Shown: positions 40,727 to 50,531 of the stretch, in pieces | Numbering within the stretch: position 1 is the first letter of the stretch | Layout: each line of letters opens with the position of its first letter | Assembly: GCA_964562985.1 (NCBI GenBank) | Contig: CAZLWE010000008.1 | Location: 13,587-77,586, forward strand | Length of the DNA: 64,000 nt | From: SHLQ01 sp964562985 | GTDB lineage: Bacteria > Actinomycetota > Acidimicrobiia > Acidimicrobiales > SHLQ01 | Direction: 5' to 3' | Notes under the pieces: generated by a model | Database searches by the model: none | The model's input: the letters and a program-made list of their open reading frames with translations, nothing else | Told to the model about the DNA's origin: nothing | Position numbers and translations under genes: made by a program

Positions 40727-41404
40727 GTGAGCACCGCACTCGAACTCGTGAACGACGACATCGTGTCGTGTACGCGCTGTCCTCGCTTGGTCGCCTGGAC
40801 GCAGAAGATGGCGAAGGAGAAGCGGGCGTCCTACGCCGATCAGGAGTACTGGGGGCGCCCGGTCATGGGATTTGGGGACCCCGCGGCTCGCATCGGCATC
40901 GTGGGCCTCGCTCCCGCAGCCCACGGGGCCAACCGCACCGGGCGCATGTTCACCGGCGACCGGTCGGGGGACTGGCTGTATCGAGGCCTCTATGTTGCGG
41001 GTATGGCTAACCAGGCCGAGGCGGTAGCGCTCGACGACGGACTGATACTTCGAGACGCCTGGGTGACTTCCGCCGTGAAGTGCGCGCCACCCGACAACAA
41101 ACCGACCGCCCAAGAGCAGAACACGTGTCGAGAGCTACTGACACGAGAACTCGACGCGTTACCCAATTTGCGTGTGCTGGTCGCACTGGGGGGTATCGGC
41201 GCATCAGCGGTCGCTAGACACTTCGATATTCGGCCTCGGCCCAAGTTTGGCCATGGCGTAGAAGCCGTCATCAACGATGACCTGACGCTGCTGTGCAGCT
41301 ATCACGTCTCACAACAGAACACCTTCACCGGGCGATTGACCGAGCAGATGCTCAATGACATCTTTGCGCGTGCGCAGGTACTGGCCGGCGGACCGCTAGA
41401 TTGA
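40727..41404 (+). CDS. Uracil-DNA glycosylase, family 5 (UdgB-like)
   Basis: 225 aa. Fe-S-type UDG: C-T-R-C-P-R-L near residue 14, G-L-A-P-A-A-H-G-A-N-R-T-G-R-M-F-T-G-D-R-S-G-D-W-L is nearly the family-5 consensus, and further Cys lie in S-A-V-K-C and N-T-C. Removes uracil and deaminated bases from DNA. GTG start 40727; an earlier in-frame start would overlap the phosphatase gene on the other strand. Confidence 0.9.
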   Translation: MSTALELVNDDIVSCTRCPRLVAWTQKMAKEKRASYADQEYWGRPVMGFGDPAARIGIVGLAPAAHGANRTGRMFTGDRSGDWLYRGLYVAGMANQAEAVALDDGLILRDAWVTSAVKCAPPDNKPTAQEQNTCRELLTRELDALPNLRVLVALGGIGASAVARHFDIRPRPKFGHGVEAVINDDLTLLCSYHVSQQNTFTGRLTEQMLNDIFARAQVLAGGPLD

Positions 41405-41409
41405 CCTAC

Positions 41410-41754
41410 GTGAATCGACGACTCGCACTCCTCTTTCTTGGTTTCATTTTCTTTCTTGCTGCATGCACAAGCGAAGGGTTGCCCGCTGACTTTGCGGACC
41501 AAAACCGACGCACCGAAACGCAGTTCGTATCTGCGTGCGAGGCAGCGCTCGCAGAGAGCGACACCGATCTCGGTGATAACTATTGCCAATGCGCGTTCTT
41601 TACCCTCGCGATCGAGCTGGAGTTCGACGAGTTCCTCGAATTGGACGAGCAACTCCGAGACGATCCCACCGCCCTGTCGTTGGAAGATCGACAACTCATC
41701 GAGAGCGTTTCGCTGCCTTGCCAGTTCACATCGGTTGACGTCTACGGATCGTAG
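41410..41754 (+). CDS. Small Cys-containing lipoprotein
   Basis: 114 aa. Signal peptide with lipobox F-L-A-A-C (Cys 19), then an acidic helical domain of about 90 residues with four further Cys (S-A-C-E-A, Y-C-Q-C-A, L-P-C-Q) that could form two disulfides. GTG 41410 is chosen as it gives a standard lipoprotein N-terminus; a TTG at 41401 overlaps the glycosylase stop. Function unknown; homologues often resemble secreted acidimicrobial proteins. Confidence 0.7.
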   Translation: MNRRLALLFLGFIFFLAACTSEGLPADFADQNRRTETQFVSACEAALAESDTDLGDNYCQCAFFTLAIELEFDEFLELDEQLRDDPTALSLEDRQLIESVSLPCQFTSVDVYGS

Positions 41755-41800
41755 ACAACGGGTTCCGCCCCGCTAGCCCCCAGGGGCAGGAAATCGCTGG

Positions 41801-44245
41801 CTAGCCTTCGACGGCGCCTAGTCCGCTGTTGCCTTGTCCGAGGTCGCCCATGACTTCTGGACCCAGGGCCGAGATGACTTGGCGAGCCTGTTCGCGGTGA
41901 CGGCCAACGAGTGCCCACATCTCGGCGATGCGAGCTCGCTCTTGGTCGAGCGACCGTTCCTCGGCAGCGAGGCGCTTGCGAACCTCGTCGAGGTGGATGC
42001 GCTCGGCTTCGAGGCGCTTCTTCTCTTCGTGGTTGTCGTTGCGTACCGAATCGAGACGTCCCGATTCCGCAGCGATCTGCGTTTGCTTGCGGTCGAAGTC
42101 CAGTTGCTGTTCGTTGATCGTCTCTCGCCGCTCGGCGATGATCGCTGCGAGTTTGCGGAGTTCGGCCTCTTCACCCTTGAGGGTTTCGCGCCGCATATTG
42201 ATCTCTGCGCGGAACTCGTTGAGCTGCGCGAGCTCAGCTTCTGACCGGCTCTCTTCGGACTCGAAGTCGGTCTGTTGGTGTGCAAGAGCGCCGAGCTTGT
42301 CATCGAGGACGTTACGGTCACGCTCGTACTGCTTGGCTCGCTCGTCGAGAATGTCGCTCTCTTCGTCGAGTTGGCGCCGGCGATCGATGAGCTGCGTCTG
42401 CTGACGGGTAATGAACTCGTTCTGTTCGTTGAGCTGGCGGCGCTGCTCCGCAAGGGCTTCACGCTGCTGATCGAGGAGTGTCTTCTCGGCGTCGAGATGC
42501 TCTCGCTGGTCCGAAACCAGCTTGCGCTGCTCGTCGAGGTCGACGCCACTGCCGACCAACTCCGATTGTTCGAGTTCGATCTGGGCTCGTTGGCGCGATA
42601 GCAGCGCTGCATCCAAGTCGAGCTGTTCGCGTTCAGCGACGAGCGTCGCGGAGCGTTGACGAACCTCTTCGACCTCGGCCCGACCTTCTTCGACCAAGCT
42701 TTGTAAGGCTTCGACTTCTTGGCGCTTCTGTTCGAGTTCTGCAGCACGAGCGTCGATGGACGTCAGTTCGGTCGCAAGCTGCGCATCGCGGACTTCGAGG
42801 CTCCGAGACTTTTCGCCAAGAGACACTTCGAAGTTCTCGAGGCTCGCCGATCGAGATTCGAGAGCAGCAGCCGTTTCGTTCAAGGCGGCCTCGACCGCCT
42901 CCAAGGTTTTGCTACGAGCATCGAGGTCGGCGGATTGGGCCTCAAGGATACCCAAGGTTTCCAGTTCACCCGAATGTTCCTGAAGAAGACGTTCGCGTTC
43001 AGCCTCGAACTCCGCCTCAAGAGCCGCGATGGCTTCCTTGTGGCTATCGGAGATCGTGGCTGCCTGGGTCTCGTAGTCGTGGCGACGGGTTGCGAGCGAG
43101 CTCTCATTGTCGGCCAGCTCGGCCTTGGCACGCTCGAGTACGCGCTGTCGTTCCGCTGTGTCGACCTCTTCGCCGAGCAGGCGAGAGACCATGGCAACGC
43201 CGTCGTTGCCTTCACCAGCACGCTCAAGTGCGGCTGATTCGTCTTTCAGGCGAGTTCGGACGGTGGCGAGTTCTTCGGCACGTTCCTCGACGGTTGTCCG
43301 CAGCGCCTCGAGTTCCTCGATATCTGTAGCGAGGCTCGAGCGCTGCGTCGCCGCTTCGGTGCGAGCCTGGCGGAGGCTGTCGAGTTCTGCGTTCTCTTCG
43401 AGCAGGGCCTGATCGATGGTCGCGAGGGTCTCGCGTTCGGCGTCGAGCTCCTCGCGTCGGGCGGAGAGGTCGTCCTTTTCCTGCTGGACCTCAGCTTCGA
43501 GGAGTCGGCGCTGTTCCTCGAGGGCCTCGCGTTGTGTGTCTAGCTCAGCGCTGAGCGACTCATGCTGGGCCTGGACTTCTTCTCGGCGGGCCTCCAGCTC
43601 GGCAGCGAGAGACTCCTGTTCAGCTTGGATGTCCTCGCGGCGTGCTTGGACTTCTTGTTCGAGGCTTTGGATCTCTTGAGCGTCAGCAGCGACGGTCTCG
43701 GCGCGTGCTTCGAGGGCCTCGCGCTCGGAAGTGAGCTCTTGACGCCGCTGTTCGATGTTCTCGGCATCGGCATCGATGACGTCTCGCTCAGCATCGAGCT
43801 CCGATCGCAGGCGGGCAAGTTCTTCGCGCTCGACCTGAACCGCACGGTCCAGGGCCTGCTTGCGGGCTTCGGCCTCGGCTACGAGAGCGGTGCGGCTGAG
43901 CGTTGCGCTCTCTCGTTCGATCGAGATGCGTCGTTCATTTACCTCGTTCTCGGCTTCGGCAAGCTTGGCCCGGTAGTCATCGACTTCCGCCCGCCGGTTC
44001 TCTACTTCTGAGGCGAGATGATTGAGCTGATCCCTAGCCTCTTCGATTCGAGAGAGTTCCGAGCGCTGGTCTTGCTGCGTTCGTTCGATTTGTTCACGCA
44101 ACTTCGCCAACTGTTGCTGGCGCGCAAGGAGGAGCTCCTCTTCTGCGTCGAGCGACGCGGAAGAACGATCAAGGCGAAGTCGGCGAAGATCGCCCGCGGG
44201 GTCACTCGCGCTCTCTCCTGGGTCGTCGATGTTGTCGTCAGCCAT
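41801..44245 (-). CDS. Long coiled-coil rod protein (814 aa)
   Basis: 814 aa, almost all predicted alpha-helical coiled coil with very high Glu/Arg/Gln/Leu content from about residue 35 to the end and no globular or ATPase domain. A short disordered head starts M-A-D-D-N-I-D-D-P. The C-terminus ends A-R-I-A-E-M-W-A-L-V-G-R-H-R-E-Q-A-R, a motif shared with the upstream paralogue. No SMC Walker motifs, no DivIVA domain, no membrane helix. A cytoskeletal or scaffold role (FilP/Scy-like) is a guess. ATG 44245. Confidence 0.8.
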   Translation of the reverse strand: MADDNIDDPGESASDPAGDLRRLRLDRSSASLDAEEELLLARQQQLAKLREQIERTQQDQRSELSRIEEARDQLNHLASEVENRRAEVDDYRAKLAEAENEVNERRISIERESATLSRTALVAEAEARKQALDRAVQVEREELARLRSELDAERDVIDADAENIEQRRQELTSEREALEARAETVAADAQEIQSLEQEVQARREDIQAEQESLAAELEARREEVQAQHESLSAELDTQREALEEQRRLLEAEVQQEKDDLSARREELDAERETLATIDQALLEENAELDSLRQARTEAATQRSSLATDIEELEALRTTVEERAEELATVRTRLKDESAALERAGEGNDGVAMVSRLLGEEVDTAERQRVLERAKAELADNESSLATRRHDYETQAATISDSHKEAIAALEAEFEAERERLLQEHSGELETLGILEAQSADLDARSKTLEAVEAALNETAAALESRSASLENFEVSLGEKSRSLEVRDAQLATELTSIDARAAELEQKRQEVEALQSLVEEGRAEVEEVRQRSATLVAEREQLDLDAALLSRQRAQIELEQSELVGSGVDLDEQRKLVSDQREHLDAEKTLLDQQREALAEQRRQLNEQNEFITRQQTQLIDRRRQLDEESDILDERAKQYERDRNVLDDKLGALAHQQTDFESEESRSEAELAQLNEFRAEINMRRETLKGEEAELRKLAAIIAERRETINEQQLDFDRKQTQIAAESGRLDSVRNDNHEEKKRLEAERIHLDEVRKRLAAEERSLDQERARIAEMWALVGRHREQARQVISALGPEVMGDLGQGNSGLGAVEG

Positions 44246-44384
44246 GGGTGCTCGTTATCGGGTGTTGCTTGAGCATAGGGGAGAAAGGGCTCTCTAAACG
44301 TATTCCGGGCGGGCAGTTTCTTCAGGAATTGCTTCAACAAATCCCGCCCGTCTAATTATTGGTCGGTAGAGGGCGAACTCCCCC
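44246..44384 (-). promoter_or_regulatory. Intergenic region between the coiled-coil genes
   Basis: The 139-nt gap holds GGGCGGG/CCCGCCC arms (about 44307-44351) that could form a terminator-like structure. On the minus strand a TATGCT box lies 25 nt before the second gene, so separate initiation is possible. No ORF. Confidence 0.3.
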
Positions 44385-47309
44385 TTAGGACTCTGGCGCC
44401 GTTGAGGCGCCCGCCACCGACTCATTCTCACTTTGTGCGTCATTTTCGGAGTGATTCTCACCTTTTGTAAGATCGATCACATCGTCATCTGTTGCAGAGC
44501 CAGCAGCACCGGATTGATCAAGCGCTCGGGAAAGGTCTTGGCTGGCAATGCGGTGCTCGTCGACAACCCGCCACATCGCGTCGATTCGTGCCCTCGCGGC
44601 CGCGACCTCGCGCCTTTTGTCGAGCAGGTCGTCTCGCTCCTCGGCAAGGCGCTCGTGCTCTTCGGCAATCTTGTCGGCTTCGACCCGTTGGTCGATGCGC
44701 TGGGATTCGAGTTGCTGGGCCGTCGATTCCACCGTGGCGCGAATCTGGTTCAGCCGCTGCTCCTCGTGAGCGATGCGTTCGGTTTGTTCTCGAACGATTC
44801 GGGCACGCGTCTCCATGTCACCGATCTGGCTTGCGGTGAGCGCTCGCCTCTGGCGAGTGCGATGCCGCTCTGCATCGAGTTCGGCGGCCTCGGTTTGGAT
44901 CACCTCGTGTTGAGACTCGATTTCCTGGCGGCGGGCCTGGATCTCGGTCTCGGCTTGCTCCAGCTGAGACCGATCTGCACCCAACAGAGTCCGTCGTTGT
45001 GCGAGGCGATCGGCATCGGCCTGAAGCAACATTTCTTCGGATTGGATCTGCTCTCGTCGCAACCGAAGCGCCGCTTCGCTTTCGTCGAGACGAGCTCGGT
45101 GTCCCACGAGGTTGGCTCGCTGGTTAGCAAGGTCTTGGCGCTCGCTAGTGAGGAGACGATGCTCATCTTCGAGCCGTTCGGTCGTTGCTTCGACCTGCTC
45201 GGTTAGGCCAGCGAGTTCTGCCCGCTCGTTAGCAAGTTCGTCGCGACGTCGTTCCAGGAGAAGAAACTCTTCGTCGATGTTGGCTCGATCGGCCTCGAGC
45301 TGAAGGAGGAGTTTCTCGGCCTGCTCCACTCGGGAACGCTCGCGCTCAAGCTTGCCGAGGCGTTCTAAGACAGCGGCGCGATCCACTTGGTAGGCGGCCT
45401 CGCGCTCTTCGATAGCTTCTTCGCGTTCCGTGAGTTCGATCACGCGCTGGTCGAGAAGTTGGCTGGTTCGGACGATCTCGCTGTCGAGCGCGGCCAGCTC
45501 TCGCTGCGCCTGGTCCTGCTCACGTCGGCGTTCGCCAAGAGCCTGTTCCCGGCTATCGAGGTGTGCAGAAAGTTGGTCGAGGTCTGCGGCTCGAGCGCTC
45601 ACCTGGCGATGCTGCTCTTCGAGCGCGACCAAACGTTCCTTCAGGCGGCGTTCCTCGTCGTCGAGGGTCTCGCTCAAGTCGACCAATTCGGTGTGGCGCG
45701 CTTTGAGAATTTCAGTGCGCTCGAGGATCACCGCGTCCTGGCGATCGAGATGTGAAGCCTGCTCCCGAATACCGATTGCGCGAGAGGTCAGCTCTTGTTG
45801 TTTCCCCTCGAGCTCTTGGGCGTCGAGCTGCATCTGGGCTGAGCGTCGTCGAAATTCGTCTTGGAGCGCGGTCAACTCGTGCTGGCTCGTCTCCAGCTCT
45901 GCCCTTTTGAAATCAATATCGGCAAGCTCGGTCTCCAAGGCGGCCGCCTCGGCCTCGCGGGTACGGAGAACTTCCAGCCTGGTTTCGGCTTCGTCGGTCC
46001 GAGCGCGGATGGTTCGGCCGAGTTCGTCAAGCTGCGCCTGACGGGCAGCGAGGTCGGCTTCGCGTTCATTTTGTTCGTTGAGGTCGTGACGCCGTTCGTT
46101 GAGGTCATCTTCGAGCTGGTCGAGCTCCTCAGATTGGCCCGCTAGGACCACTCGTTCCGCCTCGATGTCGTCGCGTTCGACGATCATTTCGGCGCGGGCA
46201 CCTTCGAGCTGATCGGACTCCGCAGCTAACCGCAGTCGGCCGAACTCGATCTCTTGGGCTCGTTCGTCAAGCCCGAGTTTCTCTGCGTCCAATTCTTCGC
46301 GTCGGGTTTGTACAGCTCGCTTAACCTCGGCAACTTCTTCATCGTGTTGACGCTTGAGCGCGGCGAGTTCCTCTTCATGGCGACGCTGTTCTGCCACGAC
46401 GGCTTCACGCTGGTCCGAAATCGTTGACGCGAGAGCCCGTAGCTCATCCTGTTCGGCTTCGATCAACGCTTGGGTTGCCTCTACCTCTGCACGATCACGT
46501 TCGAATAACGCACGTTGACGCTTCAAGTCAGCCTCGGCGTCGGCGAGTTCGCCTTCACGTCGCTCAATTTCGACACTCTTCGCCGCCACCTGGGATGTCC
46601 GGTTCGAGACAGACAGTTCCTCTTGGAGTAGCCGTTCGCCTTCACTGGCGATCGTCTGGGCCTTCGAACGAAGCGTCATCTCCCGTTCCCCGAGCTTGCG
46701 CTCGGTGGACTCAAGGGTCTCTCGAAGTCGCGTGGCCTCAGCGGCTTTGACGCGAGCTTCTTCGATTCGTGACTCGAGCGCCGCTTCTTCCTCGGCGAGG
46801 GTGCCAACTCGAAAGTTGTAGTCGTCGCGCTCTTTCTTCAGCCGCTCCTGGGCTTCGATCAGACGCTCTTCGCCCTCGCGTAGCTCGGCTTGTTCCTCGG
46901 CCAACTTCACTTGTTCGCGTTCGATAGATTCGCGTTGCGATTGCATCGAACGTTGCTCGCCGCTCACCGATGTCGAAGTTTCGGCCAGCTCCAGTCGTTG
47001 AGCGTGCATGCGGGTGCGCTGCTGATCGATCGACTCTTGAGCGGACCGTAGCTCTCGTTGGTCGAGCTCGATCGCCGCTCGCTGGCGGACGAGCGTTCGG
47101 CGAAGTTCCTCAATTTCACCGCGCTGGCGCTCAAGATCCTGACGCGTGGCACGAAGCTCGCCTTCCAGATTTTGTAGTTCGCCTCGCTCGATGACCGAGG
47201 CCTCAACTCGCTCAGCGGTGGTCCGCGGCCACTGACCGGCTACGGACCTCGTGTCTTCTGTTGTGGGATCGGCTTGTGGTTCGCTTGTTGGTTCGTCGTT
47301 AGTCGACAT
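44385..47309 (-). CDS. Long coiled-coil rod protein (974 aa)
   Basis: 974 aa. A disordered head of about 30 residues (M-S-T-N-D-E-P-T-S-E) is followed by nearly 900 residues of Glu/Arg/Gln-rich coiled coil, then R-I-D-A-M-W-R-V-V-D-E-H-R, the same box as in the downstream paralogue, and an acidic-Ser tail. No globular domain. I chose ATG 47309 because the longer frame from 47414 would cross the tRNA. Likely a structural rod that assembles with the smaller paralogue; this is inference from pairing. Confidence 0.8.
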   Translation of the reverse strand: MSTNDEPTSEPQADPTTEDTRSVAGQWPRTTAERVEASVIERGELQNLEGELRATRQDLERQRGEIEELRRTLVRQRAAIELDQRELRSAQESIDQQRTRMHAQRLELAETSTSVSGEQRSMQSQRESIEREQVKLAEEQAELREGEERLIEAQERLKKERDDYNFRVGTLAEEEAALESRIEEARVKAAEATRLRETLESTERKLGEREMTLRSKAQTIASEGERLLQEELSVSNRTSQVAAKSVEIERREGELADAEADLKRQRALFERDRAEVEATQALIEAEQDELRALASTISDQREAVVAEQRRHEEELAALKRQHDEEVAEVKRAVQTRREELDAEKLGLDERAQEIEFGRLRLAAESDQLEGARAEMIVERDDIEAERVVLAGQSEELDQLEDDLNERRHDLNEQNEREADLAARQAQLDELGRTIRARTDEAETRLEVLRTREAEAAALETELADIDFKRAELETSQHELTALQDEFRRRSAQMQLDAQELEGKQQELTSRAIGIREQASHLDRQDAVILERTEILKARHTELVDLSETLDDEERRLKERLVALEEQHRQVSARAADLDQLSAHLDSREQALGERRREQDQAQRELAALDSEIVRTSQLLDQRVIELTEREEAIEEREAAYQVDRAAVLERLGKLERERSRVEQAEKLLLQLEADRANIDEEFLLLERRRDELANERAELAGLTEQVEATTERLEDEHRLLTSERQDLANQRANLVGHRARLDESEAALRLRREQIQSEEMLLQADADRLAQRRTLLGADRSQLEQAETEIQARRQEIESQHEVIQTEAAELDAERHRTRQRRALTASQIGDMETRARIVREQTERIAHEEQRLNQIRATVESTAQQLESQRIDQRVEADKIAEEHERLAEERDDLLDKRREVAAARARIDAMWRVVDEHRIASQDLSRALDQSGAAGSATDDDVIDLTKGENHSENDAQSENESVAGASTAPES

Positions 47310-47383
47310 TCCTACTCCGTCGTCGGGCACGGTCTGCCCCCCTGGTCCCGAGAGTAGGCGACCAGGTCGCGGACAGCCAAAAG

Positions 47384-47455
47384 CGCCCTCGGCAGGATTC
47401 GAACCTGCGCTCACGGCTCCGGAGGCCGATGCTCTATCCCCTGAGCTACGAGGGC
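47384..47455 (-). tRNA. tRNA-Arg (CCG)
   Basis: 72 nt cloverleaf read on the minus strand: acceptor GCCCTCG/CGAGGGC (7 bp), D-arm GCTC/GAGC, anticodon loop CTCCGGA (anticodon CCG, for CGG codons), variable loop of 4 nt, T-arm GCAGG/CCTGC with loop TTCGAAT, discriminator G. The 27-43 pair is a T-T mismatch. No encoded CCA. Divergent from argS, 69 bp away. Confidence 0.93.
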
Positions 47456-47524
47456 TTGTGGAGGTGAGCCTAGCGATAACATGGCGACTTCATTCAACGA
47501 GTAAATGGGACACGGATAGCCGCC

Positions 47525-49189
47525 ATGATTCAGGACAACTTGAGCGCCGCACTGGCGTCCGCATGCGCTGCTGAGGGCATCGATGCTCCGGCGATCATCG
47601 GCCTCGAACAGCCAGCCAATCGAGACCACGGCGATTGGTCATCCAACCTCGCGATGGCCACGGCAAAGCAGGCCGGAACGAATCCTCGCGAGCTCGCAGG
47701 TCGTCTCGTTGCCCACCTTGAAGGCCAAGAAATCGCACACGTCGAAGCGGTCGAGATCGCGGGCCCGGGCTTTATCAACTTCCGATTGACCGACAGCTGG
47801 CTCCATGATGTTCTTCGAGATGTGGTGGCTGCGGGCGGAGACTTCGGTCGAAACGACAGCGGTGCTGGAACCACAGTCAACGTCGAGTTCGTCAGCGCAA
47901 ACCCGACCGGACCCTTGCACGCTGGCCACGGCCGTGGGGCCATCTACGGAGATGCGTTGTCGGCGTTGCTCGAATGGAATGGTTTCGACGTCGTACGCGA
48001 GACCTACATCAACGATCGCGGTGTCCAGATGGAGACCTACGCAAAGTCGTTGCAGGCCCGTGCCAAAGGTGAGGAACCACCAGAGGATGGATATCGCGGT
48101 CAATACATCATTGACTGGGCCGCCGAGATGCCCGACGGTCTTGACGTAGACGATCTGGTGGCGGTCCGCGAGTGGGGCTATGCACGGGCCAAGCAAGATC
48201 AGGCCGACGTGCTCGCGTCGCTCGGAATCGAGTTCGATATCTGGTTTAGCGAGCGGACGTTGCTCGACGACGGCCGGATAGACACCGCTTTAGGCACCTT
48301 GCGCGAGCGGGAAATGGTCTTTGACGAAGACGGCGCAGTTTGGTTGAAGAGCACCGACTTTGGCGACGACAAAGATCGCGTGCTGGTGAAATCGGACGGT
48401 GACTACACCTACCTCACCCCAGATATCGCGTACCACGCGGTGAAGTTCGATCGCTCCGACGCGCTCGTGAACGTGTGGGGCGCAGACCATCACGGCTACA
48501 TCGCCCGGATGAAGGCAGCGATGTCGGCGCTCGGAAACGACGCCGACCTGCTCGATGTTCGCGTCACCCAAATGGTTCGGCTCATGCGCGGCGGCGAAGA
48601 AGTCCGAATGGGGAAGCGAACCGGGGAACTCGTCGAGCTTCGAGAGGTTGTCGAGGAGGTTGGCCCCGATGCCGCCCGATTCACGTACCTTTTGCAGTCC
48701 GTCGATGCGCAACAGACGTTCGATCTTGAAGCGGCCGCTTCGCAGGCCATGGACAACCCGGTCTTCTACACCCAGATGGCGCACGCACGAATCTGCTCGA
48801 TTCAGTCCAAGGTCGCAGAAGCTGGGATCGAACGAGTCGACCTCGAGGATGCTGATCTCACCTTGCTCACCACCGACCGAGAACTCGACGTTCTTCGCGC
48901 CCTGTTTGTGGGTCCGTCGAGCATCGAGGTCGCCGGCCGAGAGCGTGCGCCGCATCGGGTCGTGCAATGGGTGCGCGATCTCGCGACCGCCTTCCATGGC
49001 TTCTACCAAAACCACTATGTCATGGGCGACGGCGTATCGCCGGAGCTCACCCAAGCCCGACTGTGGCTGGCCGAAGCAGCACGAATCGGTCTCGCGAACG
49101 GCCTTAATCTCCTCGGCGTCTCCGCCCCAGAATCCATGTGGCTAGAAGACGCCGACGAAGGAGAAGCAGGGGCTGAGCCCAATGGGTGA
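47525..49189 (+). CDS. argS: Arginyl-tRNA synthetase
   Basis: 554 aa class-I synthetase. HIGH-equivalent H-A-G-H-G-R (near residue 126), KMSK-equivalent R-M-G-K-R-T-G, and the N-terminal Add-1 domain plus DALR anticodon-binding C-terminus (Y-T-Q-M-A-H-A-R-I-C-S) identify ArgRS. Charges tRNA-Arg; its own substrate tRNA-Arg(CCG) is the next gene on the other strand. ATG 47525. Overlaps lysA by 8 nt. Confidence 0.95.
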   Translation: MIQDNLSAALASACAAEGIDAPAIIGLEQPANRDHGDWSSNLAMATAKQAGTNPRELAGRLVAHLEGQEIAHVEAVEIAGPGFINFRLTDSWLHDVLRDVVAAGGDFGRNDSGAGTTVNVEFVSANPTGPLHAGHGRGAIYGDALSALLEWNGFDVVRETYINDRGVQMETYAKSLQARAKGEEPPEDGYRGQYIIDWAAEMPDGLDVDDLVAVREWGYARAKQDQADVLASLGIEFDIWFSERTLLDDGRIDTALGTLREREMVFDEDGAVWLKSTDFGDDKDRVLVKSDGDYTYLTPDIAYHAVKFDRSDALVNVWGADHHGYIARMKAAMSALGNDADLLDVRVTQMVRLMRGGEEVRMGKRTGELVELREVVEEVGPDAARFTYLLQSVDAQQTFDLEAAASQAMDNPVFYTQMAHARICSIQSKVAEAGIERVDLEDADLTLLTTDRELDVLRALFVGPSSIEVAGRERAPHRVVQWVRDLATAFHGFYQNHYVMGDGVSPELTQARLWLAEAARIGLANGLNLLGVSAPESMWLEDADEGEAGAEPNG

Positions 49190-50528
49190 GGAGAGCGAAG
49201 CGAAGCGCAGCGATCATGTCGACAACGTGGGGTCCTCGACCGGAAGTGTCGAGCGAGACGCCACCCCCATTCCGTTTTCACTGCTTCCAGATTCCGCTGA
49301 GGTCGGGGCCGACGGCGCGCTGATGATCGGTGGTTGTTCGGTCGTCGAGCTGGCCGCCGAGCACGGCACCCCGTTGTTCATCTACGACGAGGAGCATCTG
49401 CGTTCACGGGCCCGTGAAGCCGTTGAGGCCTTTGGGCCTGGCGTTGCCTACGCAAGTAAGGCGTTCTTGTGCAGCGCTATGGCTCGACTCGTCTTCGAGG
49501 AAGGCATGGACATCGATGTGTCGACGGCGGGGGAGCTACATATTGCCCTTCGCGCCGGAGTCCCAGCCGCCAACCTGGTCTTCCATGGCAACAACAAGTC
49601 GATCGATGAATTGCGTGCCGCGATAACCGAGGGTGCCGCCCGGATCGTCGTAGACAGCTTTGACGAGATGGATCGCCTCGACCAGCTCCACGCGGAGGGC
49701 CTCTCGGCCCCGGCGGTGCTCGTGCGCATTACGCCTGGGGTTGAGGCGCACACCCACGAGTACATCGCCACCGGCCAGGACGATTCAAAGTTCGGGTTTA
49801 CCGTGTCGACCGGGCTCGCAGAACAGGCCATTCGTCGTGCGTTTGAGTCTCCCTCGATGGATCTCCGAGGGATCCATGCCCATATTGGTTCGCAGGTCTT
49901 TCGGGTCGATTCCTTCGCGAAGGCGGCTGAAGTTATTGCGGCGGTCGCCGAGCCACACGGGCTCAATGAAGTTTCCATTGGTGGGGGACTCGGTGTGCCC
50001 TATGTGGTGGGTGAAGAGGGTTCCACGATCACCGCCTGGGCCGGCGTTGTGCACGACGCCCTGGAAGCGGCGGGGATCAACGCCCGCGTGCTGGCCGAAC
50101 CTGGCCGCTCGATCGCTGCCTCCGCGGCGATCACGGTGTACACGGTGGGAACGATCAAACCACTGGAAGGAATCCGAACGTATGTCGCGGTCGATGGCGG
50201 TATGAGCGACAACCCGCGTCCGGTGCTCTACGGCAGCGGCTATGAGTCTTTCCTCCCGTCGCGCCCACAGGCAGCCCGGGACATGGCGGTCACGATCGTT
50301 GGGAAACACTGCGAGTCAGGCGATGTCTTGGTTCGCGACGCGTTGGTGCCGAGTGATATTTCTGTGGGGGACGCTTTGGCGACACCGGTCACGGGTGCGT
50401 ACGGTCATTCCATGGGATCCAACTACAACGCAGTGCCGCGGCCGCCGGTCGTGTTCTGTAAAGACGGTGAAGCAAGGCTTGTCGTTCGCCGCGAAACACT
50501 CGACGATTTGTTGGCCCGCGAGGTGTAG
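49182..50528 (+). CDS. lysA: Diaminopimelate decarboxylase
   Basis: 448 aa PLP enzyme (alanine-racemase fold). The PLP Lys is in A-Y-A-S-K-A-F-L, with H-G-N-N-K-S, I-G-S-Q-V, G-G-G-L-G-V-P-Y and E-P-G-R-S-I all present. Final step of lysine synthesis from meso-diaminopimelate. A 30-residue disordered N-terminus precedes the domain. Next gene starts 3 nt after its stop. Confidence 0.95.
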   Translation: MGEESEAKRSDHVDNVGSSTGSVERDATPIPFSLLPDSAEVGADGALMIGGCSVVELAAEHGTPLFIYDEEHLRSRAREAVEAFGPGVAYASKAFLCSAMARLVFEEGMDIDVSTAGELHIALRAGVPAANLVFHGNNKSIDELRAAITEGAARIVVDSFDEMDRLDQLHAEGLSAPAVLVRITPGVEAHTHEYIATGQDDSKFGFTVSTGLAEQAIRRAFESPSMDLRGIHAHIGSQVFRVDSFAKAAEVIAAVAEPHGLNEVSIGGGLGVPYVVGEEGSTITAWAGVVHDALEAAGINARVLAEPGRSIAASAAITVYTVGTIKPLEGIRTYVAVDGGMSDNPRPVLYGSGYESFLPSRPQAARDMAVTIVGKHCESGDVLVRDALVPSDISVGDALATPVTGAYGHSMGSNYNAVPRPPVVFCKDGEARLVVRRETLDDLLAREV

Positions 50529-50531
50529 ATA

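Noticed and set aside
47310..47414. Longer N-terminus of the 974-aa coiled-coil protein from 47414
   Set aside because: The extension would read through the tRNA-Arg gene and has no helix-forming content.
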